Shown: in pieces, positions 1 to 8,443 of the stretch
Numbering within the stretch: position 1 is the stretch's first letter
Layout of the letters: each line of letters starts with the position of its first letter
Assembly: GCA_023700825.1 (NCBI GenBank)
Contig: JAMPYE010000005.1
Span: 1 to 31,196, forward strand
Source: Thermoanaerobaculia bacterium
GTDB lineage: Bacteria; Acidobacteriota; Thermoanaerobaculia; Gp7-AA8
DNA length: 31,196 nt
Direction of reading: 5' to 3'
Notes under the pieces: generated by a model
What the model was told of the DNA's origin: nothing
The model's database searches: none
What the model saw: only the letters and a program-made list of their open reading frames with translations
Translations under genes and position numbers: made by a program

Positions 1-42
1 GCTCAGCCAGCTCGCATAGCGAATCAGGCTCTCAGGAAACGT

Positions 43-72
43 AAAAGGGCGCGCCGCCAGGCGCGCCCTTTT
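43..72. terminator. Bidirectional intrinsic terminator
   Basis: A perfect 13-bp inverted repeat (43-55 and 60-72) encloses a GCCA loop. The stem starts with AAAA and ends with TTTT, so transcripts from either strand end in a GC-rich hairpin followed by U residues. It lies 46 bp past the stop of the leftward desaturase. It also lies just after a possible rightward stop at the extreme left edge (TAG at 17-19 or TAA at 42-44, depending on frame). The 1-42 segment is too short to identify any upstream gene. Confidence 0.85.
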
Positions 73-118
73 CATTTCAGAATCACTTCGCGAACCAAGC
101 TCTGGTGCCTGGTTCGCC

Positions 119-1102
119 TCAGCCGTTCGCGGCTGCCGGCTCGCCGGCAACCGGTCTGTCCCAGTTGGAGTGAGGCTTGCGATTTAGGACGATGTAGCTC
201 CAGACGAGATCCCCATAGCCGTGTGCCACCATCCCGCGACTCTCGTAGAACGGCATCAGCGCGCGCTGGAGTCTTCCCAGGTTGTAGAAGGGCACGCTCG
301 GGAAATAGTGATGCTCGAGGTGGTAGTTCGACCAGAGGAACGCCGCGTCCCAGAAGAGCGATCCCTTCACCAGCGTCGACCACTTGGCTGGATCCGACGG
401 ATCGATGTCGTAGTGCTGTCCGATCCGGTTCAACGCAAAGGCGACCGGGAAGAAACCGAAGTACGGAATGACGTACGCCTTCAGCGCGATGGGCCAGCCG
501 GCGAGCGTGCCGATCACCGCGAGCAGCGTCAGGTGCCCGAGGATGGTCAGGTTCCGTTCGATCACGATCCTCCTCCGCAACTCGGGCGGATAGCCCGCCG
601 ATTCGCGGCGGGCAGCACGGAAGTAGATCGCGAAGAGCGCCGGCGTGAAATAGAGCAGCTTGAGCCAGCGCGCATTGATCTTCGGTGAGAGGTAGTGCCT
701 CTTCGGATCCTCGGTGTCGGAACCCAGGCCCTCGTGGTGGTCGAGATGCCAGCGGTTGAACTGCGTCGCGGAGATCCCGCTCGGCGCCGCGTAGAGGATG
801 CCGAGCATCCGGTAAATCCCCGGCGACGAGTCGCGAACGACGGCGCGATGAACGACTTCGTGGAGCAGCACCGTGAAGTTGAAGATCGCGAGCCCCGACA
901 GCGCAGCGAACGGAAGCCACTTGTACCAGGCATCGAGCGAGACGATCACCCAGGTCGATCCCGCGAGCACGGACACGAGCGCCGCGGTGACCATGAAGTG
1001 CAGCCATGGCCGCTTCTGGTGGAGTTGCTTTATCTCTTCGCGCGGAATCGCGCGCGCGAGCTCGCTGCGGAACTGTTGCGTTGCCTCGGCGTAGTAACCC
1101 AT
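119..1102 (-). CDS. Membrane fatty-acid desaturase family protein
   Basis: A predicted 327-aa integral-membrane di-iron desaturase or hydroxylase, which would use O2 to introduce a double bond or hydroxyl into an acyl or lipid chain. The three histidine boxes of the family are visible: H81-x3-H85, H119-x2-H122-H123 and H261-x2-H264-H265. The last is followed by YFPSVPFYNL, close to the usual FPSVPFY pattern after box three. Hydrophobic segments lie near residues 35-55 and 62-80, with others between boxes two and three. I chose the ATG at 1102 because family-like sequence begins there. The frame runs open to 1210, but the extra 36 residues look like upstream DNA. A GAGGTG lies about 14 nt upstream, which is rather far for an RBS. 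The gene stands alone, divergent from the HD-GYP gene and followed by the terminator at 43-72. The substrate (acyl-lipid, sphingoid or carotenoid) cannot be told from the sequence. Confidence 0.85.
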   Translation of the reverse strand: MGYYAEATQQFRSELARAIPREEIKQLHQKRPWLHFMVTAALVSVLAGSTWVIVSLDAWYKWLPFAALSGLAIFNFTVLLHEVVHRAVVRDSSPGIYRMLGILYAAPSGISATQFNRWHLDHHEGLGSDTEDPKRHYLSPKINARWLKLLYFTPALFAIYFRAARRESAGYPPELRRRIVIERNLTILGHLTLLAVIGTLAGWPIALKAYVIPYFGFFPVAFALNRIGQHYDIDPSDPAKWSTLVKGSLFWDAAFLWSNYHLEHHYFPSVPFYNLGRLQRALMPFYESRGMVAHGYGDLVWSYIVLNRKPHSNWDRPVAGEPAAANG

Positions 1103-1283
1103 TCCGTCTGCGGGAACACCTCGGGGATTCGAGATATTCAGCCGCGTGTGGCCGAATTGGCCTCTCTCGTCGCACGATCCGGACGACGCCACCGGGCGAG
1201 GCCCGGCCATCCGTCACGGCCGCGCACATCCCGTTCCGGATCCTGCGCCGCGCGTCTTCCCTAGGCGACGGAGCCGGAGTCGA

Positions 1284-1289
1284 TATAAT
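1284..1289 (+). promoter_or_regulatory. Consensus -10 box for the HD-GYP gene
   Basis: TATAAT is an exact sigma70-type -10 match, 26 nt before the ATG at 1316. GGAGGA at 1304-1309 serves as the ribosome binding site. No good -35 is seen at 16-18 nt spacing. The rest of the 1103-1315 intergenic region holds nothing else I can identify. Confidence 0.6.
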
Positions 1290-1315
1290 GACCGGGCATC
1301 ACCGGAGGAACGCGA

Positions 1316-3310
1316 ATGACAGGGGCGCCGGAACGCGAAGTCATACTCGCCGCCGACGATAACGAACAGAATCTCCAGCTGCTCGAGGAGTACCTCTGGC
1401 AGTGGGGATATGACGTGATCGTGGCACGCGATGGTCGCGAGGCCGTCGGCCTGTTCTCGCAGAGGAATCCCGACCTCTGCGTCCTCGACGTGATGATGCC
1501 CAACATGGATGGCTACGAGGCGTGCGCCCGCATCAAGGCGACGCTCGCGGGACGACGCGTTCCCGTCGTCATGCTCACCGCCCTCACCGGCACGGAAGAC
1601 AAGATTCGCGCGCTCGAGAACGGCGCGGACGACTTCCTCAACAAGCCGATCAATCGCGAGGAGCTGCGGACCCGCATCCAGTCGCTCCTCAAGATCCGCA
1701 ACCTGCGGAAGGAGCTCGACTCCTCCGAGAACATCCTCGTCACGCTCACCTCGGCGCTGGAGAACAAGGACCCGCAGAGCGGCGGCCACATCCACCGCAC
1801 GGCGTCCTACGCCTCGCAGCTATGCGACCGGCTCGCGATGAGCGGCGAAGACCGGGAGACCGTGATCAAAGGGGCGCTCCTCCACGATCTCGGCATGATC
1901 GGCGTGCCCGAGGAACTGCTCGACAAGACGGAGCTCACGCCCGAGGAAGCAAAGAAGGTCGCGGAGCACTCGCGCATGGGAGCGTCGATCCTGAGCCCGA
2001 TGAAGACGTTCGCCCCGTTCATCCCGATGGTTCTCTGGCACCACGAGCGCTGGGACGGCGGGGGTTATCCCGACGGGCTGAAAGGCGAGGAGATCCCGAT
2101 CGAGGCGCAGATCGTCGGCATTGCCAACCGCTTCGACGAGATCCGCCACTCCGGCACCGCGACGAACCAGAGCGACGCGCTCGCCGCGCTCCTCGAGGAG
2201 GCGGGGTCCGGAGCATTCGATCCTCAGCTTGCGAAGGCGTTCGACGAGGCAATCCGCGAGGAGCCGAGCTCTGCCCCGACGCGCCCCGTCTCGATCAAGC
2301 GAGCGACAGGCGTCCCGCGCATCCTCTGCGTCGACGACAGCAGGATGAACCGGGAGCTGCTTTCGGCAACGCTCGGTGAGGTCGGGCTCGCGGTGCTTCA
2401 CGCGGAGAACGGGCGGGAGGCGATCGAGATCCTCGACAAGGAGCCGATCGACCTGGTTCTGCTCGATCTCGTGATGCCGCTCCAGGGGGGCGAAGACACG
2501 CTTCAGATCCTCCGGCGGAATCCACTGCACCAGTTCCTGCCGGTGATCGTCTTGACCGCGCACAAGAACACCGAGCTGCGCCAGCGCGCGATCGTGGCAG
2601 GGGCCGACGACTTCCTCAGCTACCCGCTCAACCGCCTCGAGCTGATCACCCGGATTCGCTCACTGTTGCGCATCAAGGACTTTCACTCCGACCTCGAGCA
2701 GAGCCAGGACGTCATCTGCGCGCTGGCTCTCACGCTCGAAGCGAAGGACGCGTACACCCGCGGGCACTCACAGCGCGTCGGCGACCTAGGTTGGATGTTC
2801 AGCCGCCACCTCGGGATCGACGAGCGTTTCGCGGAGCTCATCCGGATCGCGGGGCTGCTGCACGACATCGGGAAGATCGCAGTCCCTGAATCGCTCCTGA
2901 ACAAGCGCGGCCCGCTGACACGGGAGGAGTTCATCCGCGTGATCGACCATCCCGTGATCGGCGAGGAGATCTGCCGCCCGCTGCACACCATCCTCCCCGT
3001 GCTCAAGCTCATCCGGCACCACCACGAGCGCTACGACGGTCGCGGCTATCCCGACGGGCTGAAGGGTGACGAGATCCCTTACGAGGTTCGGATGATCTCG
3101 ATCGTCGACGCATACGACGCGCTCACGTCGCATCGCGCATACCGCCCGGCGCCGCTCACGCACACGGCCGCGCTCGAGACTCTCAAGCGGGAGGCGGATG
3201 CCGGCAAGTGGGACCCGATTCTCGTGACGAAATTCTGTGAAATGCTGGGAAACGCTCCCCCTGACTGGTCAGTGATCGGCAAGCCCGTGCCGACGCTTCA
3301 CCTGAACTGA
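1316..3310 (+). CDS. Response regulator with tandem REC-HD-GYP modules
   Basis: A 664-aa cytoplasmic signalling protein with four domains: REC1 (about 8-125), HD-GYP1 (about 140-315), REC2 (about 334-455) and HD-GYP2 (about 465-650). HD-GYP domains are c-di-GMP phosphodiesterases that use a metal centre. REC1 has acidic D14/D15, phospho-acceptor D58, T88 and the conserved K110. REC2 has D340/D341, D384 and T414, but a Tyr (Y436) where the invariant Lys belongs. HD-GYP2 looks intact: H484, H516-D517 in HDIGK, H545, a His run at 568-570, GYP at 577-579 and VDAYDAL. HD-GYP1 keeps H190-D191, H242-H243 and GYP (250-252), but HDIGK reads HDLGM and the VDAYDA aspartate aligns with N271. The likely reading is one signalling-competent receiver and one catalytic output on different halves. 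The start is set by GGAGGA at 1304-1309. No histidine kinase is adjacent, so the partner is unknown. Confidence 0.9.
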   Translation: MTGAPEREVILAADDNEQNLQLLEEYLWQWGYDVIVARDGREAVGLFSQRNPDLCVLDVMMPNMDGYEACARIKATLAGRRVPVVMLTALTGTEDKIRALENGADDFLNKPINREELRTRIQSLLKIRNLRKELDSSENILVTLTSALENKDPQSGGHIHRTASYASQLCDRLAMSGEDRETVIKGALLHDLGMIGVPEELLDKTELTPEEAKKVAEHSRMGASILSPMKTFAPFIPMVLWHHERWDGGGYPDGLKGEEIPIEAQIVGIANRFDEIRHSGTATNQSDALAALLEEAGSGAFDPQLAKAFDEAIREEPSSAPTRPVSIKRATGVPRILCVDDSRMNRELLSATLGEVGLAVLHAENGREAIEILDKEPIDLVLLDLVMPLQGGEDTLQILRRNPLHQFLPVIVLTAHKNTELRQRAIVAGADDFLSYPLNRLELITRIRSLLRIKDFHSDLEQSQDVICALALTLEAKDAYTRGHSQRVGDLGWMFSRHLGIDERFAELIRIAGLLHDIGKIAVPESLLNKRGPLTREEFIRVIDHPVIGEEICRPLHTILPVLKLIRHHHERYDGRGYPDGLKGDEIPYEVRMISIVDAYDALTSHRAYRPAPLTHTAALETLKREADAGKWDPILVTKFCEMLGNAPPDWSVIGKPVPTLHLN

Positions 3311-3363
3311 CGATCACACTGCGGCGTGCCGCTGCGGCGGACAGCGACGCGGAGACTTCGACG

Positions 3364-4308
3364 ATGATCGTCTTCACCGATCCCTTGAGAGAAAGTGACA
3401 TGCCCCGTGGAGGGGTCGTCACGATCGGCAACTTCGACGGCATGCACGTCGGCCACCAGGAGATCATCCGCCGGGTGGTCGAGCGCGCCGAGTCGCTGGG
3501 CGTGCCGTCCGTGCTCGTCACGTTTCACCCGCATCCGCTGAGCGTCGTGGCGCCCGACCGCGTGCCGCGACAGATCATCACGCTTGCGCAGAAGGAAGAG
3601 CTGCTCGCCAACTCCGGGCTCACCGCAATGGCAGTGATTCCGTTCACGCCGGAGTTTTCCCGATGGACCGCGAGCCGCTTCATCGACGACCTGCTGGTGG
3701 CCCGGCTCGGCGCAAGAGAGGTTCACGTCGGAAGCGACTTCTGCTTCGGAGCCGGGCGCGAAGGCACGCTCGAACTGCTGACGGCGCGCGGACGCGAGCT
3801 CGGCTTCGAGGCCCACCGGATCGACGACATCCGGACGCGCGGGATTCGGGTCTCCAGCTCGATCGTGCGCAACGCCGTCACGAAAGGGGCACTGCGCACT
3901 GCGCGCCTCGCACTCGGCCGGAGCTACTTCGTCGACGGTCGCGTCGCCACGGGCCGCCGTCTCGGGCGACGCCTCGGATTCCCTACCGTCAACCTCGATC
4001 CGTACAACGACCTTTTCCCCGGTTCCGGCGTCTACGTGACGACCTGCCGGTTCGACTCGTTTTCGCGCGGCTTCGAGAGCGTCACGAATATCGGCGTGCG
4101 GCCCACGCTGTACGAGAACTACGCCGTGACGATCGAGAGCCACATTCTCGATTTCGACTCGAACGTCTACGAGGACGAGGTTCGCGTCTATTTCCATCAG
4201 CTGCTCCGCAGGGAGCGCCGATTCCAGTCTGCGCTCGAGCTCACCAACCAGATCCGGCGCGACATCGAGCAGACGAGGCTCTGGTTCCTCCGCCATCCGG
4301 GTCTCTAG
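3364..4308 (+). CDS. ribF: Bifunctional riboflavin kinase/FAD synthetase
   Basis: A 314-aa enzyme predicted to phosphorylate riboflavin to FMN and adenylylate FMN to FAD. The N-terminal nucleotidyltransferase half shows TIGNFDGMHVGHQ with the H28-x2-H31 motif, FHPHP, and ISSS-type VSSSIVR at 163-169. The C-terminal riboflavin-kinase half begins at about residue 185 and contains GRRLGFPTVNLD at 201-212 and TNIGVRPT. The length matches bacterial RibF (about 305-320). It starts 53 bp after the HD-GYP gene and may be co-transcribed with it. That gap is too short for an FMN riboswitch. lptD follows 52 bp downstream with its own -10 box. Confidence 0.95.
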   Translation: MIVFTDPLRESDMPRGGVVTIGNFDGMHVGHQEIIRRVVERAESLGVPSVLVTFHPHPLSVVAPDRVPRQIITLAQKEELLANSGLTAMAVIPFTPEFSRWTASRFIDDLLVARLGAREVHVGSDFCFGAGREGTLELLTARGRELGFEAHRIDDIRTRGIRVSSSIVRNAVTKGALRTARLALGRSYFVDGRVATGRRLGRRLGFPTVNLDPYNDLFPGSGVYVTTCRFDSFSRGFESVTNIGVRPTLYENYAVTIESHILDFDSNVYEDEVRVYFHQLLRRERRFQSALELTNQIRRDIEQTRLWFLRHPGL

Positions 4309-4333
4309 GCGACGCGAATCGGGCCGAACCGGT

Positions 4334-4339
4334 TACAAT
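4334..4339 (+). promoter_or_regulatory. -10 box upstream of lptD
   Basis: TACAAT lies 21 nt before the lptD ATG, in the 52-bp gap after ribF. It predicts a leader of about 15 nt with no clear Shine-Dalgarno sequence. No recognisable -35 is present. Confidence 0.4.
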
Positions 4340-4360
4340 GCGCCAGCGAAAAGCGACCGC

Positions 4361-6541
4361 ATGAAGCTACGAACCAAGCTCATCTCAGTTCTCGCCGTGT
4401 CTGTCGCCCTTCCTCTCTTCGCGCAGGTCAATCCCAACCCCGACATCGACCGTGTCTATCAGGAAGACAAGAAGTTCAAGTTCGATTTCTCCAGCTCGGG
4501 CAAGGGCGGCAGCGTGAAGTGGGCTGCGAAGCATCAGGAGCTCGTCAAGGACGAGTACGCGATCCTCGAGGGCGAGGTCGTGGTCGACTACCAGGACGTG
4601 AAGCTGAGCGCCGATCGCGTCACGGTGAACCTGCGCACCAAGGACGCGGACGCGCAGGGCAACGTCATCCTCGACCAGGGGCCGAACCGGCTCTCGGCCG
4701 AACACGTCATCTTCAACCTCGACAGCAAGACCGGCACGCTCTTCAACGCGCGCGCGTCGTTCGAGCCCTCGATTCACTTCTCCGGGGCGAAGATCGAGAA
4801 GCTCGACGAGGACACCTTCCGTCTCACGGACGGCGTGTTCACCTCGTGCGACATCGACAATCCTGCGTGGTCGTTCCGCGTGGCGACCGGCGTCGTGAGC
4901 GTCGACGACTATGCCAGGCTCAAGAATCTTTCGTTTCGCGCGAAGAAGCTCCCGCTGTTCTGGACGCCGTACATCGTGTGGCCGACCAAGAAGGACCGCT
5001 CGCGGGGGTTCCTCATCCCGAAGTTCGGCTCGTCCGACCGGTACGGCACGCACGTCGGGCTCTCGTACTTCCTTCCCCACGGGGAGTGGGCCGACACCAC
5101 GCTGCAGGGGGACTACTACAGCGACGGCCTCCAGGGGCTCGGCATCGACACGCGCTACGTGCCGTCCGAGTCGACCGCCGGCCGATTCCAGGGCTACCTC
5201 GTCAACGACCCCGAGGCGGACCTCGACGGCAGCGAGAAGCTCAAGTGGAAGTACTCCTACAAGCACACACAGGACGCGCTTCCGGGCGGATTCCGCGGCG
5301 TCATCGACATCACCGACTTCTCCGATCTCGAGTTCTTCCGCCGCTTCGACGACGACTTCGAGATCAACACGATCTCCAACATCTACTCGTCGGCGTACCT
5401 GACCAAGAACGCGGGGACGTACTCCCTGAACATCAAGGCGGACCGGCGCGAACAGCTCACGAGCAGCGGCTCGCAGGTCTACGAGCAGCTCCCTTCGGTG
5501 CAGTACCGGATCTATCCGAACCGCATCGGGACGACCCCGCTCTATTACGCCCTCGAGTCGTCGGGCGGCTACCTTCGCTCCAACGACGCGGACTACTTTC
5601 GCGGCGACGTCTTTCCGACGCTCTCTCTCCAGCTCCGCACGCCTCTCTGGTTCTCGATCAAGCCTTCGGTCGTCGCGCGCTACACCTACTACACCCAGAG
5701 TCGTGACGAGCTCACCGGCGCGGTGCTCGACGAGAGCGTCGACCGCGCCTACGGCCAGGCGCTCGTCGACATGGTCGGGCCGTCGTTCTCCCGGATCTAC
5801 GAGGGGAACCTCGGCGGTTTCGTGAAGTTCAAGCACGTCGTCGAGCCCCGCGTGCGATACACCCACACGACCGACGCCGAGAACCAGAACAAGGTGATCC
5901 GATTCGACACGGTCGACTCGCCGTCGCTTCCCCTCGTCGACGATTTCGTCGAGTATTCGCTCGTGCAGCGCGTCATCGCCAAGAAGGGAGGCGAAGGCGC
6001 CTCCGCGCGCGAGATCCTCAGCCTCACGGTCAAACAGTCGACCTCGCTCTCGGGTCCCTTCGACCCCAACGCCCAGGATCCGACCGATTTCTCTCCGATC
6101 ACGGTCAGCCTGGTATCGAACCCGAGCCAGAATCTCTCGTTCGACGCGAGCGCCCTCGTGGGCAACGAGAGCCGCGAGCTCGAGCAGACGAGTCTCTCGA
6201 TGAACCTGCAGGGACCGCGCGCCTACCTGGCGCTGCGCTGGTTCGCGACCTTCGAGAACGAGAATGGCACGACCGTCGACTCGAGCCAGATCCAGGTCCG
6301 GGGCGGGCTCCCCTTCCTCCGGGACCGGCTCCGCGGCGACGTTCAGATCAGCTACGACGCGGAACGCGAGGACTTTCTCGAACAACGCTACATCCTCGGC
6401 TACTTCGGCTCGTGCTGGGGCGTCCGCGGCGAGTACCGCGACCTCACCGTGCCGGTCCCGACGCAGGAGTACATCATCTCCTTCAGCCTGCAGAACGTCG
6501 GCACGCTCCTCGACTTCAAGACCTCCGCGGACGCGTTCTGA
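4361..6541 (+). CDS. lptD: LPS-assembly outer-membrane protein LptD
   Basis: A 726-aa protein expected to form the outer-membrane beta-barrel that, with LptE, inserts LPS in the outer leaflet. Residues 1-21 look like a Sec signal peptide (positive start, hydrophobic core, LFA before Q22). Residues about 50-150 carry the OstA/LptA-like beta-jellyroll, with repeating strands such as EGEVVVDYQDVKLSADRV and a GNVILDQGPNRLSAEHV strand. The barrel follows from about 190 and includes the conserved-looking LPLFWTPYIVWPTK stretch. The chain ends in Phe, as outer-membrane barrels usually do. Only two cysteines are present, C163 and C685. They match the positions of E. coli C173 and the C724/C725 pair, so a single interdomain disulfide is possible. 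The size is within the usual range (about 700-800). No other lpt gene is in the window. Confidence 0.92.
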   Translation: MKLRTKLISVLAVSVALPLFAQVNPNPDIDRVYQEDKKFKFDFSSSGKGGSVKWAAKHQELVKDEYAILEGEVVVDYQDVKLSADRVTVNLRTKDADAQGNVILDQGPNRLSAEHVIFNLDSKTGTLFNARASFEPSIHFSGAKIEKLDEDTFRLTDGVFTSCDIDNPAWSFRVATGVVSVDDYARLKNLSFRAKKLPLFWTPYIVWPTKKDRSRGFLIPKFGSSDRYGTHVGLSYFLPHGEWADTTLQGDYYSDGLQGLGIDTRYVPSESTAGRFQGYLVNDPEADLDGSEKLKWKYSYKHTQDALPGGFRGVIDITDFSDLEFFRRFDDDFEINTISNIYSSAYLTKNAGTYSLNIKADRREQLTSSGSQVYEQLPSVQYRIYPNRIGTTPLYYALESSGGYLRSNDADYFRGDVFPTLSLQLRTPLWFSIKPSVVARYTYYTQSRDELTGAVLDESVDRAYGQALVDMVGPSFSRIYEGNLGGFVKFKHVVEPRVRYTHTTDAENQNKVIRFDTVDSPSLPLVDDFVEYSLVQRVIAKKGGEGASAREILSLTVKQSTSLSGPFDPNAQDPTDFSPITVSLVSNPSQNLSFDASALVGNESRELEQTSLSMNLQGPRAYLALRWFATFENENGTTVDSSQIQVRGGLPFLRDRLRGDVQISYDAEREDFLEQRYILGYFGSCWGVRGEYRDLTVPVPTQEYIISFSLQNVGTLLDFKTSADAF

Positions 6542-6564
6542 TTGAACGCGCCCGCCGGCCGGAC

Positions 6565-6593
6565 TTGACTCCCCGCCGACCAGAACACAGAAT
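6565..6593 (+). promoter_or_regulatory. Sigma70-type promoter for the rmlA-like gene
   Basis: TTGACT at 6565-6570 (5/6 match) and CAGAAT at 6588-6593 (4/6) are separated by exactly 17 bp. Transcription would begin near 6600, about 40 nt before the ATG at 6641. This separates the rmlA-methyltransferase pair from lptD. Confidence 0.6.
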
Positions 6594-6640
6594 CCGACTC
6601 CTGCCCGGCGAGGGCAGCACTCCACAATCCGAGGGCGCGC

Positions 6641-7726
6641 ATGGATCGTTCGAAACTGAAAGGGCTCATCCTTTCCGGAGGCAAGGGGACGCGGATGCGC
6701 CCTTTGACCTACACATCCGCGAAACAGCTGATCCCGGTCGCGAACAAACCGGTGCTTTTCTTCGGCATCGAGGCGATGGTCGAAGCGGGCATCGAGGAGA
6801 TCGCGATCATCGTCTCGCCCGAGACGGGAAGCGAGATCCGGAGCGCTGCCGGCGACGGCTCCCAATTCGGAGCGAAGATCACCTACATCGACCAGGACCA
6901 GCCGCGAGGGCTCGCTCACGCCGTGCTGATCGCCGAGCCGGTGATCGGTGATTGCCCGTTCGTGATGTACCTCGGCGACAACCTTCTCCAGCACGGGATC
7001 AAGCCGCTCGTCGACGAGTTCAAGCAGCTCGACTGCAACTGCGAGATTCTGCTCACGCGCGTGTCCAACCCGTCGCAGTTCGGCGTTGCCGAGCTCGATT
7101 CCGAGGGCAGGGTCCACCGCCTTACGGAGAAGCCGAAGGAGCCGAAGTCCGACCTCGCGCTCGTCGGCGTCTACATGTTCGACAAGAACATCTTCCGCGC
7201 GGTGCGCGAGATCAAGCCGTCGTGGCGCAACGAGCTCGAGATCACCGATGCGATTCAATGGCTCGTCGACCAGAAGCTGACGGTCCATCCGCACGTGGTC
7301 AAGGGCTGGTGGAAGGACACGGGCAAGATCGAGGACATGCTCGAGGCGAATCGCACGGTTCTCGACACGTTCGAGCGGGATCTCCGCGGCGAGACCGACA
7401 CCACCAGCAGCGTGGAAGGAAAAGTCGTGGTCGAGGAAGGCGCCCGAATCATCGACTCCGTGATTCGCGGGCCCGTGATCATCGGCGCCAACGCGCGGAT
7501 CGAGCAGGCGTTCATCGGCCCCTACACCTCCGTCGGCTCGAACTGCGTCATCAGCCACGCCGAGATCGAGAACTCGATCGTCCTCGAGAACTCGGCAATC
7601 AGCCACGTGGAGGGCCGGATCGAGGCGAGCCTCATCGGACGCAACGTGAAGATCGGGCGCACGAAGCGAAAGCCCGTCGCCTACCGATTCAACCTCGGCG
7701 ACAACAGCGAAGTCGGCATCCTTTAG
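6641..7726 (+). CDS. rmlA: Glucose-1-phosphate thymidylyltransferase, long form
   Basis: A 361-aa nucleotidyltransferase predicted to make dTDP-glucose (or a related sugar nucleotide) from sugar-1-phosphate and dTTP. The N-terminal Rossmann-like domain has the signature LSGGKGTRMRPLT at about residues 11-23, followed by SAKQLIPVANKPVLF. It also has MYLGDNLL in the metal-binding region and GWWKDTGKIEDMLEAN. From about residue 245, hexapeptide-like repeats (IGANARIEQAFIGPYTSVG, ISHAEIENSIVLENS) form a left-handed beta-helix. This arrangement is typical of the longer StrD-type enzymes (about 355 aa), whereas E. coli RmlA is about 290 aa. A GAGGG precedes the ATG. No rmlB, rmlC or rmlD is nearby, so the end sugar is unknown. 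The downstream methyltransferase starts 15 bp later. Confidence 0.85.
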   Translation: MDRSKLKGLILSGGKGTRMRPLTYTSAKQLIPVANKPVLFFGIEAMVEAGIEEIAIIVSPETGSEIRSAAGDGSQFGAKITYIDQDQPRGLAHAVLIAEPVIGDCPFVMYLGDNLLQHGIKPLVDEFKQLDCNCEILLTRVSNPSQFGVAELDSEGRVHRLTEKPKEPKSDLALVGVYMFDKNIFRAVREIKPSWRNELEITDAIQWLVDQKLTVHPHVVKGWWKDTGKIEDMLEANRTVLDTFERDLRGETDTTSSVEGKVVVEEGARIIDSVIRGPVIIGANARIEQAFIGPYTSVGSNCVISHAEIENSIVLENSAISHVEGRIEASLIGRNVKIGRTKRKPVAYRFNLGDNSEVGIL

Positions 7727-7741
7727 GGCGGCGGGCGGCTC

Positions 7742-8443
7742 GTGCCGAACGTGTACCAGTTCAAGGACTTCGCGGGGAGCAGCCACCGCATCCTGATCGA
7801 CATGATCAGGAGGAGCGGCGTTCGCGGGAAGCTGCTCGATCTCGGCGCCGCGGGAGGCGAGCTCTGCGAGGCGGTGCGCGACCGGTTCGACTCGACCATC
7901 GCATTCGAATACGACGCGGGCCGCATCCCGCAACTTCGACGCCGCTTCGACCACGGGGTCATCGCCGATCTCGAGCGGGTCGGGAAACTGCCGCCGAATT
8001 GCGACGCGATTCTCCTTGCCGACGTGATCGAACACCTGCGCGATCCCGCCGCGCTGCTTCAACTCGTACGCACCTCGCTGAATCCGGGCGGCAGGGTCTT
8101 CATCTCGGTGCCCAACATTGCGAACCTCACCATCCGCGTCGGTCTGCTGTTCGGCTTCTTCATCTACCGCGACCGGGGAATCCTCGATTCGACGCACCTG
8201 CGCTTCTACACCATGCAGTCGCTTCGCAAGGAGGTCGAGGCCGCGGGATTCCAGATCGTGGAGCTGAGCGGCTCCGCGGTGCCGATCCGCCTGATCCTCG
8301 GAGGCTACGTCCCGCTGCCGCTGATCCGGCTCGGCGAAGCGATTCTCTCGCCGCTCACCCAGCTGTGGAAAGCGCTGCTCGCCTATCAGCTCATCATCGT
8401 TGCGATGCCGCGGCCCGGCGCGATCAGCGCGCCGGATCGATAG
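7742..8443 (+). CDS. Class I SAM-dependent methyltransferase
   Basis: A 233-aa Rossmann-fold methyltransferase. Motif I reads LLDLGAAGGELCEAV (31-45), with an acidic residue (EYD) at the end of strand two. DAILLADVIEHLRDP and LNPGGRVFISVPN are typical of the Methyltransf_23/MetW-like group. Residues about 170-230 are rich in hydrophobic segments (LILGGYVPLPLI, LLAYQLIIVAM), suggesting membrane association and possibly a lipid-linked substrate. The start is GTG, 15 bp after the rmlA-like stop. That implies co-transcription and a possible role in glycan or polyprenyl-sugar modification, which is inference. Its last 20 bp overlap the 3' end of the opposing YfhO-like gene. Confidence 0.8.
   Translation: MPNVYQFKDFAGSSHRILIDMIRRSGVRGKLLDLGAAGGELCEAVRDRFDSTIAFEYDAGRIPQLRRRFDHGVIADLERVGKLPPNCDAILLADVIEHLRDPAALLQLVRTSLNPGGRVFISVPNIANLTIRVGLLFGFFIYRDRGILDSTHLRFYTMQSLRKEVEAAGFQIVELSGSAVPIRLILGGYVPLPLIRLGEAILSPLTQLWKALLAYQLIIVAMPRPGAISAPDR

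Noticed and set aside
3311..3363. FMN riboswitch before ribF
   Set aside because: The gap is only 53 bp, and the conserved RFN element needs over 100 nt.
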